From Nocardia camponoti (lineage in GTDB: Bacteria > Actinomycetota > Actinomycetes > Mycobacteriales > Mycobacteriaceae), in assembly GCF_014646135.1 (NCBI RefSeq), contig NZ_BMMW01000001.1, positions 1-64,000 on the forward strand: a stretch of 64,000 nucleotides of DNA, written 5' to 3'. Below, piece by piece: positions 29,341-38,884 of the stretch (position 1 is the first letter of the stretch; the number at the start of each line of letters is the position of its first letter). Under the pieces are notes generated by a model. It searched no databases. It had not been told where the DNA came from and saw only the letters and a program-made list of their open reading frames with translations. The position numbers were made by a program, and so were the translations under genes.

Positions 29341-32300
29341 ATGGGCGACAGGGGGCGGCTGGCGGACCGGATCGCGCGGCTTTATGCCGAGGACGAGCAG
29401 GTTCGGGCTGCCCAGCCCTCGCCGGACGCGCACGCGGCGATTACCGCGCCGGGGCGGTCGCTGGGCGAGATTGTTGACACCGTGTTCGCCGCCTACGCGG
29501 AGCGGCCCGCTGTCGGGTTTCGGCGAACCGAAGTGGTCGTCGATTCGGTGACGGGGCGGTCAACGCGTCGGGTGCTTCCGGTTTTTGACACGCTCACGTA
29601 TTCGGAACTGGGAGAACGGGTTTCGGCGATCGTTGCCGCTTGGCACGCTGCCGGGATTGGCGCTGGCGACGTGATCGCGGTCGGTGGGTTCACCGGACCC
29701 GACTATCTCGCGATCGATTTGGCGATCATCCGGTTGGGCGCGGTGGCTGTCCCGTTGCAGTCGGGTGCGGGGCCAGCGCGGTGGCGGGCGATCTTGGCGG
29801 AGACCGCGCCACGGGTGCTCGCGGTGGATGTCGCGCATCTGGGTGTCGCGGTTGAGGCTGGGGCGCCTGAGCTGCTGGTGTTCGACTTTCACGGTGATGA
29901 TGATGAGCACCGCGATGCGCTGGCGGCGGCACGTGAGCGGGATGATGTCGGCGGAATACGTACGCTGCCTGACCTTTTCGACGAATACGCACGTCGCACG
30001 CCGGGCGAATCTGCGATGGGTCGCGAGCAGTCGGCGGCACGATACGTGGGTCGCACGCCGGGCGGATCTGCGGCAGGTTCCGAGCAGTCAGCGGCACCCG
30101 CGCAGCCAACCGTGCCTCCGTTATCGATGACCTCGGCGAACTCTGCGGCACCCGCGCAGGTCGACGCCCCTTCGCCGAACAGCACACCGCAGGTGGGTGC
30201 CTCATCGCCGGACGGCTCACCGCACTCGGACGTCTCAGCGCCGGACAGTTCACCGCACGCAGAAACCGATGACGAAGCGCTCGCCCTGCTCATCTACACC
30301 TCCGGCAGCACCGGCACGCCCAAAGGGGCGATGTACAGCAGGCGGCTCGTCGCCCATGCCTGGCGGTTCGTGCGACCACAGTCGGTGATCGACCTGCACT
30401 TCCTCCCCATGAGCCACATCGCGGGGCGCATGAGCCTCGCGAAAACGCTCGCACGCGGCGGCACCGCGTATTTCGCTGCCGCACAAGACATGTCGAGCTG
30501 GTTCGACGACGTCGCGCTCGTTCGACCCACCGAAATCTTCGTCGTTCCCCGCATCTGCGAGATGATCTTCGCCCGCTACAACGCCGAGCTTGCCCGTCGG
30601 ACGAACCCGGCCAACCCGGACCCGACCGTCGCCGAACAGGTCCGCGCCGACATTCGCACCACCGTGCTCGGCGGTCGCGTCATCAACGCGCTGTGCGGCA
30701 GCGCGCCCATCGCGGCACCGCTGCGCGCCTTCATGGAGGAACTGCTCGAACTGCGCCTCCACGACGGGTACGGGTCGACCGAAGCGGGCAGTCCGCTCAT
30801 CGTCAACTCACGGGTCATGCGACCGCCGGTACTCGACTACAAACTCGTCGACGTACCCGAGCTTGGCTACTTCAGCACCGACATCCCTTCTCCCCGTGGC
30901 GAATTGCTGCTCAAAACGGCAACGATGATCAGCGGCTACTTCCGTCGCCCCGACCTCAACGCCGAGATTTTCGACGCCGACGGCTTCTACCGCACCGGCG
31001 ACATCGTCGCCGAACTCGCCCCCGACCACCTCGTTTACCTCGACCGCCGCAACAACGTCCTCAAGCTCGCCCAGGGCGAATTCGTCACGATCGCCAAACT
31101 GGAATCGGTGTTCGCCACAGCCGAATTGGTGCGCCAAATCTTCGTCTACGGCAACAGCACGCAGTCGTCGCTACTCGCGGTCATCGTGCCCAGCGACGAG
31201 GCACTGCGACTACCGCCCGAAGACTTGCGTGCCAGCCTGCGTGCCTCGCTCCTCGCCGTCGCGGATGACCTCGAACCGTATGAAATCCTACGCGACTTCT
31301 TGGTTGAACCGGAGCCGTTCACCGTCGACAACGGCCTGCTCTCGGGCATCGGTAAACCATTGCGTCCCAAGCTAACCGAACGCTACGGGCCTTCGCTCGA
31401 AGAGCTTTACACCAAACTTGCGCAAGATCAGCAGGACGAAGTGCAAGCGTTACGTGCCGACGCCGCCGGACTGCCTGTCCTTGAGACGGTCGCCCGCGCG
31501 GCTCGCGCGATCCTGGGCTGCGAATCCCCGGACAGCGAAGCGCATTTCGCCGACCTGGGTGGCGATTCACTTGCCGCGCTGAGTTATTCGCGCTTGCTCA
31601 CCGAGCTGCTCGACGTCGATGTGCCCGTCAGTACGATTGTTGCCCCGACGGCAACCCTCGCGGCCATCGCGGATTACGTTGACCGCGAGCGAAAGTCGGA
31701 TCAACGCGTGACTGCGGCGACCATCCACGGCCGCAACTCCGCCACCATTGCCGCGACCGACGTGGCCCTGTCGAGCTTCATCGACACCGACCTGATCGCG
31801 AACGCGCCCACCCTCCCGCTGGCCGACGACCCGCAAACCGTGCTCGTCACCGGCGCGAACGGCTACCTCGGCCGCTTCCTCGCGCTGACCTGGCTCGAAC
31901 GACTCGCACCTCGCGGCGGCAAGATCATCTGCGTTATCCGCGCTACCGATGACGACACCGCACGAGCGCGCTTACTTGCCGTCTTCGACACCGACCCCAT
32001 CCTCGCGGAGAAAATCGCGAAACTCGCTCCGGCACTGGAGGTTCGAGCAGGCGACGTCGCCGAACCCGAATTTGGCCTTGCACAAGGGGAGTGGGCGCAC
32101 CTCGCCAACGAGGTCGACCACATCGTGCACTCGGCCGCCCTGGTGAACCATGTGTTGCCGTACGCGCAACTATTCGGCCCCAATGTTATCGGCACCGCCG
32201 AAGTCATCAAGCTCGCCGTGACCAGCAAACGCAAGTCGATCAGCTTCCTGTCGACCGTCGCGGTGGCGGCGCAGTGCACCAACTTCAGCGAAAACGGCGA

Positions 32301-32970
32301 CATCGCGACAATGAGCCCCACCCGTGTCGTCGACGACAGCTACGCCAACGGTTACGGCAACAGCAAGTGGGCCGCCGAAGTCCTGCTGCGCGAGGCGTCT
32401 GCGCGAATGTCGTTGCCCGTCACAGTGTTTCGCTCCGACATGATCCTCGCCCATCGCGACTACCCCGGCCAGGTCAACGTGCCGGACCTGTTCACTCGAC
32501 TCCTACTCAGCGTCCTGCGCACCGGACTCGCGCCCCGTTCGTTCTACCGACCTGGCCGCGCCCACTACGACGGTCTGCCCGCCGATTTCGTCGCCACCGC
32601 CATTGTCGAACTAAGCGGCGCGCCGGGCCATCGCGCCTACAACGTTGTCAACCCCCATGACGACGCTATCTCCCTTGACACCTTTGTCGACTGGCTGATC
32701 GAGGCGGGTCACCCGATCACTCGCGTCGACGACTACGCCGACTGGCTCGCCCGTTTCGAAACAGCACTGCGCGCCATGCCCGAAGTGCAGCGCGCCGCAA
32801 CAGTTTTGCCACTCCTGCACGCGTTCCGCCGTCCCGCGCCCGCGCGCGCTGGCTCGGCACTGCCCGCTGACGACTTTCACCAAGCGATCGGCACGATCCC
32901 ACATCTTTCACGTGAGCTGATCGGAAAATATGTGACCGACCTCGCCGCATTACGACTCTTGACACAATGA
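29341..32970 (+). CDS. car: carboxylic acid reductase (A-PCP-R)
   Basis: Reduces carboxylic acids to aldehydes with ATP and NADPH, after phosphopantetheinylation. The adenylation domain spans ~1-640: LLIYTSGSTGTPKGAMYS (~315), MSHIAGRMSL, DGYGSTEAGS, LDYKLVDVPELGY and DRRNNVLKLAQGEF. The carrier site is Ser in FADLGGDSLAAL (~742). The reductase domain has the NADPH motif VLVTGANGYLGRFLALTWLE (~837) and the Tyr/Lys pair in SYANGYGNSKWAAEVLL. It closely follows the Nocardia iowensis enzyme. Unusual is an insertion of about 85 Ala/Ser/Pro-rich residues (~222-310), partly a 19-residue tandem repeat, just before the ATP loop. No phosphopantetheinyl transferase gene is nearby. Confidence 0.92.
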   Translation: MGDRGRLADRIARLYAEDEQVRAAQPSPDAHAAITAPGRSLGEIVDTVFAAYAERPAVGFRRTEVVVDSVTGRSTRRVLPVFDTLTYSELGERVSAIVAAWHAAGIGAGDVIAVGGFTGPDYLAIDLAIIRLGAVAVPLQSGAGPARWRAILAETAPRVLAVDVAHLGVAVEAGAPELLVFDFHGDDDEHRDALAAARERDDVGGIRTLPDLFDEYARRTPGESAMGREQSAARYVGRTPGGSAAGSEQSAAPAQPTVPPLSMTSANSAAPAQVDAPSPNSTPQVGASSPDGSPHSDVSAPDSSPHAETDDEALALLIYTSGSTGTPKGAMYSRRLVAHAWRFVRPQSVIDLHFLPMSHIAGRMSLAKTLARGGTAYFAAAQDMSSWFDDVALVRPTEIFVVPRICEMIFARYNAELARRTNPANPDPTVAEQVRADIRTTVLGGRVINALCGSAPIAAPLRAFMEELLELRLHDGYGSTEAGSPLIVNSRVMRPPVLDYKLVDVPELGYFSTDIPSPRGELLLKTATMISGYFRRPDLNAEIFDADGFYRTGDIVAELAPDHLVYLDRRNNVLKLAQGEFVTIAKLESVFATAELVRQIFVYGNSTQSSLLAVIVPSDEALRLPPEDLRASLRASLLAVADDLEPYEILRDFLVEPEPFTVDNGLLSGIGKPLRPKLTERYGPSLEELYTKLAQDQQDEVQALRADAAGLPVLETVARAARAILGCESPDSEAHFADLGGDSLAALSYSRLLTELLDVDVPVSTIVAPTATLAAIADYVDRERKSDQRVTAATIHGRNSATIAATDVALSSFIDTDLIANAPTLPLADDPQTVLVTGANGYLGRFLALTWLERLAPRGGKIICVIRATDDDTARARLLAVFDTDPILAEKIAKLAPALEVRAGDVAEPEFGLAQGEWAHLANEVDHIVHSAALVNHVLPYAQLFGPNVIGTAEVIKLAVTSKRKSISFLSTVAVAAQCTNFSENGDIATMSPTRVVDDSYANGYGNSKWAAEVLLREASARMSLPVTVFRSDMILAHRDYPGQVNVPDLFTRLLLSVLRTGLAPRSFYRPGRAHYDGLPADFVATAIVELSGAPGHRAYNVVNPHDDAISLDTFVDWLIEAGHPITRVDDYADWLARFETALRAMPEVQRAATVLPLLHAFRRPAPARAGSALPADDFHQAIGTIPHLSRELIGKYVTDLAALRLLTQ
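29993..30106 (+). repeat. 57-bp tandem repeat inside the carboxylic acid reductase gene
   Basis: Two imperfect 57-bp (19-residue) units start with GTCGCACGCCGGGCG at 29993 and 30050. They encode RTPGESAMGREQSAA and RTPGGSAAGSEQSAA versions. They are followed by further Ser/Pro-rich imperfect repeats up to about 30260. The length is a multiple of three, so the frame is kept. Confidence 0.7.
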
Positions 32971-32974
32971 CCCG

Positions 32975-33757
32975 ATGAACGACGCCGGGATGTTCGACCA
33001 AGGCTTGACCGCGCTGCGCGAATGGCAAACCACCCCGTGGGGGCGCCTGCGCTACGCGACCGCCGCCGCGAACCTCGCCAACCACCTCACCGACACCGGG
33101 CTATCCGTGCTCGACATCGGCGGCGGAAATGGGTTGGACGCAATCGAATTGGCGGCGCTGGGCCATCACGTGACCCTTGTCGACCCCTCCGAAGCGTCGC
33201 TCGCGGAGGCGCACGCGCTGGCCGCCGAGCGCGGCGTCGCCATCGACAGTCGATGTCTTGGCCTCGATGACCTCGGAACCCAGTTGGACGCAAGCAGTTT
33301 CGATGTCGTCCTGTGCCATAACGTGCTGCAATACGTGCCCGACCTGAAACGTGCCATCGCCGCGCTGCGCGGCCCGTTGCGTGCGGGCGGCCTGCTTTCG
33401 GTGATCGCGCCCAACGCCGACGCCGACCCGCTCATCGCCGCCGTTCGCAGCCACGATTTCGACGGCGCCGTCACGCAGTTGGCAGCCCCGACCCGCTTCA
33501 CCGCGATGTATGAAACAGCAACGCGCGCTTGCTATCCCGACCGGATCACCACCGACCTCGCCGAGGTCGGCCTGCCGGTGGTGCGCCGGTACGGGATTCG
33601 CAGCGTGTGCGACCTCCTCGTTGATGATGAAGCAAAATTCGACCCTGACTTTTACGACAGGCTCGAACGACTGGAATTGGCGCTGGCCGACCGCGCGCCC
33701 TACCTTTACACCGCGCGGTTCTTCCACCTCATCGCCGTCGCCGACTCCATTCGGTGA
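32975..33757 (+). CDS. class I SAM-dependent methyltransferase (CmoA/SmtA-like)
   Basis: A 260-residue methyltransferase. The SAM motif I is VLDIGGGNGLDAIELAALGH (~residues 45-64), motif II HVTLVDPSEASL and motif IV VVLCHNVLQYVPDL. The substrate could be a small molecule or tRNA, and SmtA-like proteins are often annotated as tRNA wobble-uridine modifiers, but this assignment is weak. It starts four bases after the reductase stop, so the two genes are probably co-transcribed. It converges with the carboxylase gene, with one base between stops. Confidence 0.85.
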   Translation: MNDAGMFDQGLTALREWQTTPWGRLRYATAAANLANHLTDTGLSVLDIGGGNGLDAIELAALGHHVTLVDPSEASLAEAHALAAERGVAIDSRCLGLDDLGTQLDASSFDVVLCHNVLQYVPDLKRAIAALRGPLRAGGLLSVIAPNADADPLIAAVRSHDFDGAVTQLAAPTRFTAMYETATRACYPDRITTDLAEVGLPVVRRYGIRSVCDLLVDDEAKFDPDFYDRLERLELALADRAPYLYTARFFHLIAVADSIR

Positions 33758-33758
33758 A

Positions 33759-35306
33759 TTACAGCGGCATCAAATGATGCTTGCGCGGCCCATGTCGCAC
33801 CGTCTTATCCGCAAGCAACCTAAGCGCTTTGCGAATTTCCAATCGCGTCGCTGACGGCTGAATAACGGCGTCGATATACCCGCGTTCAGCCGCCGTCCAG
33901 GGTGTCGCGACTTCGGCATTGTAAAAATCGACCATGCCCTGTCGAACAGCCTCGCGTTGTTCGTCGGGCACCGCGGCGAGCGCTTTGCGTTGGGTGAGCC
34001 CAATGGCCGCTTCCGCACCCATCACCGCGATGCGGGCCGTTGGCCACGCCAAATTCACGTCGCCACCAAGCTGTTTGCAGCCCATCACCGCGTAACCGCC
34101 GCCATAGGCTTTGCGCACGACCACCGTCACAATCGGCACCGTCGCCTCGACAACCGCGTAAAAGAAACGCCCGCCGCGTTTAATCACGCCAATGCGTTCT
34201 TCCTCGACCCCGGGCAACACGCCGGGGGTGTCGACGACGAAAATCAGCGGCAAGCCAAACGCGTTGCACAGTCGAATGAAATGCGCTGCTTTGTCGGACG
34301 CGCGCGCGTCGATCGCGCCGCTGTGCACCAGCGGCTGATTGGCGATCACCCCGACAGGGCGGCCGTCGACGCGAGCGAAGCCGGTGATCATATTGCGCGC
34401 TGCCCCGTCGCCGACCTCGTGGAAGTCGCCGTCATCGAACATCCGAAGCAGCACTTCGTACATGTCGTAGCCCATGCGATCGGAATCGGGAATCAGCGAA
34501 TCCAGTTCGCGGTCAGCATCGGTGACCTCGGGCTCCAACCCTGGGTTCACGAGCGGAGTTCGGTCGAAGCAATTCGACGGCATGAAGCTCAAATACGACC
34601 GCACCCAGTCGAAGGCAGCACGCTCATCGGCCGCGACGTGATGCAAATTTCCGTTGCGCGCCTGGGTGAACGCGCCGCCGAGCTCGTCGAGGGTCACTTC
34701 TTCGCCGGTGGTCTCGCGAATAATCTCAGGTCCGGTCACAAACATATGCGCCGATTCCGTCGCGACAAGCACGTCGGTATTAATCGGCGAATACACCGCG
34801 CCCGCAGCACATTTGCCCAGCATGACCGAAATTTGCGGCACAACGCCGGATAGTCGCAGTTGGCGATAACTCATTGCCGCGTACCAGGAAAGCGACGTGA
34901 CCGCGTCCTGCACGCGCGCGCCACCTGAATCATTGATCGCGATAAACGGGCAACCATTGTCGGCGGCCATGTCCATCGCGGCGGCGACTTTGCGGCCGAA
35001 CATCTCGCCAACCGAGCCACCGAAAACCGTTTGGTCATGGGCGATGACGACCACCGGTCGCCCGTCGACGGTCCCACGCCCGGTCACGACCCCGTCGCCG
35101 TAGAGCGCGTCGGGCATGCCGGGTTGGCGCACCAGCGCGCCCACTTCAACGAAACTGCCATCGTCGAGCAACATCGCGATGCGCTCGCGCGGGCTCGCGA
35201 TACCCTTGGCCGCGCGTTTCGCCACTCCTGTCGCGCCCGCGGGTTCGCGTGCGGCATCAAGGTTTTCTCTGAGTTGTCGCAGCCGCTCAGCGGTTGTTGT
35301 TTGCAA
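33759..35306 (-). CDS. acyl-CoA carboxylase beta (carboxyltransferase) subunit
   Basis: A biotin-dependent carboxyltransferase subunit of the AccD/PccB type, which transfers CO2 from biotin to acetyl-, propionyl- or longer acyl-CoA. Both crotonase-fold halves are present. The N-half has [16 protein letters not shown] and the oxyanion motif [13 protein letters not shown] (~residue 125). The C-half has [16 protein letters not shown] and [15 protein letters not shown] (~residue 410). Length 515. Mycobacteriales have several AccD paralogues, so the substrate cannot be fixed. No alpha or epsilon subunit gene is adjacent. ATG at 35306. Confidence 0.92.
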   Translation of the reverse strand: MQTTTAERLRQLRENLDAAREPAGATGVAKRAAKGIASPRERIAMLLDDGSFVEVGALVRQPGMPDALYGDGVVTGRGTVDGRPVVVIAHDQTVFGGSVGEMFGRKVAAAMDMAADNGCPFIAINDSGGARVQDAVTSLSWYAAMSYRQLRLSGVVPQISVMLGKCAAGAVYSPINTDVLVATESAHMFVTGPEIIRETTGEEVTLDELGGAFTQARNGNLHHVAADERAAFDWVRSYLSFMPSNCFDRTPLVNPGLEPEVTDADRELDSLIPDSDRMGYDMYEVLLRMFDDGDFHEVGDGAARNMITGFARVDGRPVGVIANQPLVHSGAIDARASDKAAHFIRLCNAFGLPLIFVVDTPGVLPGVEEERIGVIKRGGRFFYAVVEATVPIVTVVVRKAYGGGYAVMGCKQLGGDVNLAWPTARIAVMGAEAAIGLTQRKALAAVPDEQREAVRQGMVDFYNAEVATPWTAAERGYIDAVIQPSATRLEIRKALRLLADKTVRHGPRKHHLMPL

Positions 35307-35407
35307 AACGCACGCCTTCCCTCATCGGTGTCCGACTAGTTCACGCACGCTGATAACAGCACAGTCACGATGCGGCCCGCCCGGCGACACACCATCATGT
35401 CCGAGTT

Positions 35408-36547
35408 ATGCCGGTTAGTCGCGGTGCAACGATTGCACGCGTGACCTCCGAAACGCGCGGCAGGATGCCCGAATGGCTCCCGAAGGCGATGGCGCTCGGC
35501 TGCGTGTTCTTCGGGCTATTTCTGTTGGGGGACTGGGCGTTTCATCGCTTGCGCGGCATTCTCATCATCCTGCTCGTCGCGTTTTTCGTTTCGTTGGCGA
35601 TGGAACCGGCCGTCGCGGCACTCGCGCGACGCGGCGTTCGGCGCGGGCTCGCGACCGGCATCGTGTTCGTCGGCACGTTCCTGTGTGTTGGTGCGTTCGT
35701 CGCGGCATTGGTGACGTTGCTCGTGCAGACCGTCACGCGGCTGGCGGCCGACGCGCCGCGCCTGCTGAACGAGGCCGTCGACGGCGTGAATCGCGCGTTC
35801 GGACAACACTTTACCGTCCACGACCTCAGTCAGCGCCTTCTGCACGAATCGGATTTGATCAGCAATTACGCGCGGGAAGCCGCCGACAACGCATGGGGTG
35901 TTTCGACAACGGTTTTGGGTGGCGTCGTCGAAATCGTGACGATCGCGCTGTTCAGCGTCTATCTCACCGCCGACGGCCCGAAATTGCGGCGCACAGTGTG
36001 TTCGGTACTGCCGCCCGCGCGCCAGGCGAATGTTTTGCACGCGTGGGATCTCGCGATCGACAAAACCGGCGGCTATCTGTATTCGCGGCTGATCTTGGCG
36101 ATCATTTCCGCCGTCGTGCACGGCATTTTCATGGCGATTCTGCATCTGCCCAATGCGATCGCGCTCGGTGTGTGGTTCGGTGTTGTCGCCTCATTTATCC
36201 CGACAATTGGTACCTACCTTGCCGCGATTTTGCCGATCCTCGTCGCGTTGACGCTCGACCCCATTGATGTGCTGTGGATCGCGCTGTTCGCGGTGTTCTA
36301 TCAGTTCTTCCAGGATTATCTGTTGCAGCCGCGCATCACCGCGAGGACGGTTGACGTGAACGCGGGCGTCGCGCTGCTTGCCGTGCTCGCCGGCGCGGCA
36401 CTGCTCGGGGCGGTCGGCGCGCTGCTCGCGATCCCGGCGACCGCGACCGTCCAAGCGTTCCTCAGCGAGTACGTGACGCGATACGACGTGACCGACGACC
36501 CGCGCATCGACCGCGCGACCAGCAGAAACAAGCGCGATCACGGTTAG
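35408..36547 (+). CDS. AI-2E family transporter (PF01594)
   Basis: A 379-residue membrane protein with about seven or eight helices and the family layout. An N-terminal helix pair (ALGCVFFGLFLLGDW and IILLVAFFVSLAMEPAV) is followed by a long polar region (LLNEAVDGVNRAF...). The C-terminal block contains SFIPTIGTYLAAILPILVAL and FYQFFQDYLLQPRITARTVDV, the strongest family signature. Despite the name most members are not AI-2 exporters, and several are Na+/H+ antiporters or unknown. Start uncertain: an in-frame GTG at 35441 would drop 11 residues. Confidence 0.85.
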   Translation: MPVSRGATIARVTSETRGRMPEWLPKAMALGCVFFGLFLLGDWAFHRLRGILIILLVAFFVSLAMEPAVAALARRGVRRGLATGIVFVGTFLCVGAFVAALVTLLVQTVTRLAADAPRLLNEAVDGVNRAFGQHFTVHDLSQRLLHESDLISNYAREAADNAWGVSTTVLGGVVEIVTIALFSVYLTADGPKLRRTVCSVLPPARQANVLHAWDLAIDKTGGYLYSRLILAIISAVVHGIFMAILHLPNAIALGVWFGVVASFIPTIGTYLAAILPILVALTLDPIDVLWIALFAVFYQFFQDYLLQPRITARTVDVNAGVALLAVLAGAALLGAVGALLAIPATATVQAFLSEYVTRYDVTDDPRIDRATSRNKRDHG

Positions 36548-36635
36548 GTTCGTGTGCCTAGGACCTCCGACGGGCGATTGCGCCTACGATGGGGGTGCCC
36601 TGTGGCGTGGCGGCGTCGCAGAGCGCGTGGGGAAG

Positions 36636-36665
36636 GACCCGCCCCGATTGTCGTTGGGGCGGGTC
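36636..36665. terminator. bidirectional terminator hairpin
   Basis: A 10-bp perfect GC-rich stem (36636-36645 with 36656-36665) lies between the convergent ends of the AI-2E family gene (36547) and the diiron oxygenase gene (36676). The T tract is weak on both sides. Confidence 0.55.
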
Positions 36666-36675
36666 GCACCACCGG

Positions 36676-37680
36676 CTAGCTGGCTCGTCGCTCGGGTTCG
36701 CCGCGGTAGCGGCTCGTGCCGCCGTCGATCTTCATCAGCTTCCACAGCGGGCGCGTCACGCGATTCATTAGGCCGAGGTCTTCGACAAGCGCGCGCACGT
36801 CGCCGAAGAAGCTCGACAGAATGTGGCGCGAATGCGGGCTCTCCCAGAACGCCTCGGCGAAGACTTCGTCGGGAATATCGAACTTGCGCGCGAACGACTT
36901 TGGCGGTTTCACCAACTCATCGGCAAGCCAGCGCATCGCGATCGGGAACGCGACTCCGCACACCGCCGTGCTCACCGGATTCATCTTTTCCAGATGCGCA
37001 CGCAAGAATTCGTGAGCGAAGGAAATGTGTCGCGCCTCTTCGGCGATGTGAATTTGCATAATCCGCCGCAGCGTGGGCTGCGTATCGTTATCCGAGCGGA
37101 TCAGCGCCTTCTGATAGTGGTCGATCGGTTCTTCGCCACCGAGAATGCCGATGAAGAGAATGGCGTAGAAATACCCGCCCGCGACACCGATGAACGGCGA
37201 CATCACCTTGAAAAGCGGTCGCATGCCCGGCACATCGTCGCCGATGCGATTCACCAGCTCCTGAAACATCTGGATGTGGTTGCACTCTTCGGTCATCTCG
37301 TGCATGCAGTAGCGGAACTCGGGCGAGTTGTTGGGCAGCGCCATCGCGTACTGCATCATGCCGCGAATGAGGATCGACTCGAACGCGAGGCCAACCTTGG
37401 CCGCGTTCGCTTGCCGCCAGCGCCCGATCTCGATCTTCCGCTCAAGGGGCAGCCCCTGGTACCACGCGGTCGCGCCGAGCGGGTCAAGCTCCGCCGACAG
37501 CACCCAGCGCGGATCGTCGCGGTCGATCGCGAGTTCCGGTGCGTCCCAATCGATGTCGAGGTAAGGATCGAAGCGCCGATGCACCGACCCCTCCGACAGG
37601 GTGAGCAGCGCGTCCGCGTAGTCGACCGGGTTGGTTGCCTGGGTCGTGTGGGCGTGACCAGTGGTTGAGGAAAACGTCAT
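36676..37680 (-). CDS. AurF-like diiron oxygenase
   Basis: A 334-residue non-haem diiron protein of the AurF (p-aminobenzoate N-oxygenase) superfamily. Metal-binding helices are recognisable: Glu in LAFESILIRG (~residue 100), the E...E..H set in MHEMTEECNHIQMFQE (~125-140), Glu residues before LILG-type helices, and IAEEARHISFAHEFL (~207-221). Homologues oxidise amines, alcohols or fatty chains; the substrate here is unknown. GGGAG precedes the ATG at 37680. A palindrome in the upstream region may be an operator. Confidence 0.87.
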   Translation of the reverse strand: MTFSSTTGHAHTTQATNPVDYADALLTLSEGSVHRRFDPYLDIDWDAPELAIDRDDPRWVLSAELDPLGATAWYQGLPLERKIEIGRWRQANAAKVGLAFESILIRGMMQYAMALPNNSPEFRYCMHEMTEECNHIQMFQELVNRIGDDVPGMRPLFKVMSPFIGVAGGYFYAILFIGILGGEEPIDHYQKALIRSDNDTQPTLRRIMQIHIAEEARHISFAHEFLRAHLEKMNPVSTAVCGVAFPIAMRWLADELVKPPKSFARKFDIPDEVFAEAFWESPHSRHILSSFFGDVRALVEDLGLMNRVTRPLWKLMKIDGGTSRYRGEPERRAS

Positions 37681-37733
37681 TGTCTTGCTCCCATTGTTTG
37701 GGACCTCCTGTCCCTACCCTCTAAGTGTAACGC

Positions 37734-37746
37734 TGTGTACCACACA
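37734..37746. promoter_or_regulatory. palindromic site upstream of the diiron oxygenase
   Basis: TGTGT-ACC-ACACA is a 5+3+5 palindrome about 54 bases before the oxygenase ATG, flanked by further TGTAAC/ACATTT bases. Its place and AT-rich context fit a TetR-type operator, but no regulator is adjacent. Confidence 0.35.
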
Positions 37747-37840
37747 TTTCTAGGTTCACGGTCGCGTGAGAGCCTCTGGAAGGGAAGCTGGAGCGACGGT
37801 CGTTCGAGATCGGACCTACTGCTCAGCGTTGGAGGCTCGA

Positions 37841-38224
37841 CTAATCCCGGGGATTGAATTGAAAATCCTCGCGGCTCAGTGGACTGCTAGGGGAGACGTG
37901 CCCAAGGCGCCAGGTGTCGAAGTCGTCGCGGCGGTAGCGGCGATCGGCCGGAACGAGGCGTATTTGAGGTCGCTTGTCCATCCACCAGATCAGAAAATCC
38001 GTGGTTGTGCCTGGGCTGGGCCAGCGGCTGACATCGTAGGGCAGCAGCATCACATCGACGAATCCCTGGAAGGGCAGACCCAGGTCGATGACGATGCCGA
38101 TCGCGCCTGGCCGTGGAACTATTGCGACGGTTCCGGTCAGGCGTTGTCCGAGAACGAGATTGGAACGCACCCGATCCCAGCTGGTGGGGCCGCACAGTTC
38201 ATCCCGATTGTCGGGTTCAGGCAT
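37841..38224 (-). CDS. small S1/OB-fold-like hypothetical protein
   Basis: A 127-residue protein. Residues ~20-60 (LVLGQRLTGTVAIVPRPGAI and GIVIDLGLPFQGFVDVML) follow the beta-strand spacing of S1/OB nucleic-acid-binding domains. The rest, with IWWMDKRPQIRLVP, is unfamiliar. The minus frame is preferred over the longer plus-strand frame across it because only this one has the ordered hydrophobic pattern of a folded domain. Start ATG at 38224. Part of a run of orphan genes. Confidence 0.65.
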   Translation of the reverse strand: MPEPDNRDELCGPTSWDRVRSNLVLGQRLTGTVAIVPRPGAIGIVIDLGLPFQGFVDVMLLPYDVSRWPSPGTTTDFLIWWMDKRPQIRLVPADRRYRRDDFDTWRLGHVSPSSPLSREDFQFNPRD

Positions 38225-38240
38225 GCTGGGGAGTCTATCC

Positions 38241-38334
38241 GCCGATCGGGGTGGGATTGGTCCGGTCGGGGTGTTGGACGTGCGCGGACAGTTTTCGCAG
38301 GCGGTCGGCCGACGCTGACTCTCGCGCGGTGCTC
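38241..38334 (-). pseudogene. remnant of an XRE/MmyB regulator 3' end
   Basis: About 90 bases here match the 3' end of the XRE regulator gene at 40455-40545 with few changes. In the minus frame they read RESASADRLRKLSAHVQHPD, compared with RESASADRLRQLSAHIQHPD in the intact gene, then TPIGG. Nothing upstream of it encodes the rest of such a regulator, so it is the stub of a lost paralogue or of a duplication 2.2 kb away. Confidence 0.75.
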
Positions 38335-38388
38335 GCCAGGGTTCGTATCGTGGCATCATGTTCGACATGATCTCCAGCCGAAAGGCCC

Positions 38389-38757
38389 ATGCCGCGTAAC
38401 CGCCCATCCGAGGTCCGGGCCGCCGCTGCGTTGAGGCCCCGACCCCGAGGCGCCGCCTCCGCTATCGACGGACTGTCGTCGTCAGCGAATTCCGAGATCG
38501 CTCGCCTTGAGCGCACTCGGAACTACCTGCGGACAGGGGATGTCGGCAATGCAGTTCGTTTGTGGCAGAACCACGTTCGCCGTCCGACGCGCGAGCTGCA
38601 GCATTACTACGAGTTCGGGGATGTGCACGACTTCTGTTGTGGCAGTCAGGTGGAGGCCCGCGACCTGCTCGACATCGTGATCTCAGCGATGTCACCCCGC
38701 AGCGCGCGCGAGCTTCGCACGATCATCGGTCGACTCGATGCCCAGTTGGAATTCTGA
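38389..38757 (+). CDS. hypothetical protein (actinobacterial orphan)
   Basis: A 122-residue protein. A basic Arg/Ala-rich N-terminus precedes a helical region and the C-terminal block EARDLLDIVISAMSPRSARE followed by LRTIIGRLDAQLEF. That pattern (two short helices with a conserved R-E-L-R) resembles uncharacterised proteins of Streptomyces and relatives. Function is unknown. ATG at 38389 with GAAAGG just upstream. The start could be further in. Confidence 0.6.
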   Translation: MPRNRPSEVRAAAALRPRPRGAASAIDGLSSSANSEIARLERTRNYLRTGDVGNAVRLWQNHVRRPTRELQHYYEFGDVHDFCCGSQVEARDLLDIVISAMSPRSARELRTIIGRLDAQLEF

Positions 38758-38884
38758 CCGCCCACGGGCTCATGCCATTCGGCTGTTGCAGGCGTTGGCC
38801 GGTCGTCGGCCCAGCCCAGCCCCTGGCACTTCCGGGGCTCCCGCTGGCGGGTCGGTCAGCACCGTATGCGGCAGAAGCGGATAT

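Noticed and set aside
29126..30260. CRISPR-like repeats in and before the carboxylic acid reductase gene
   Set aside because: The units are imperfect tandem repeats without spacers and lie within a reading frame, so they are coding repeats.
37766..38434. A 222-residue plus-strand frame across the OB-fold-like gene
   Set aside because: It shows no folded-protein pattern and covers the regulator remnant. The minus frame is better supported.
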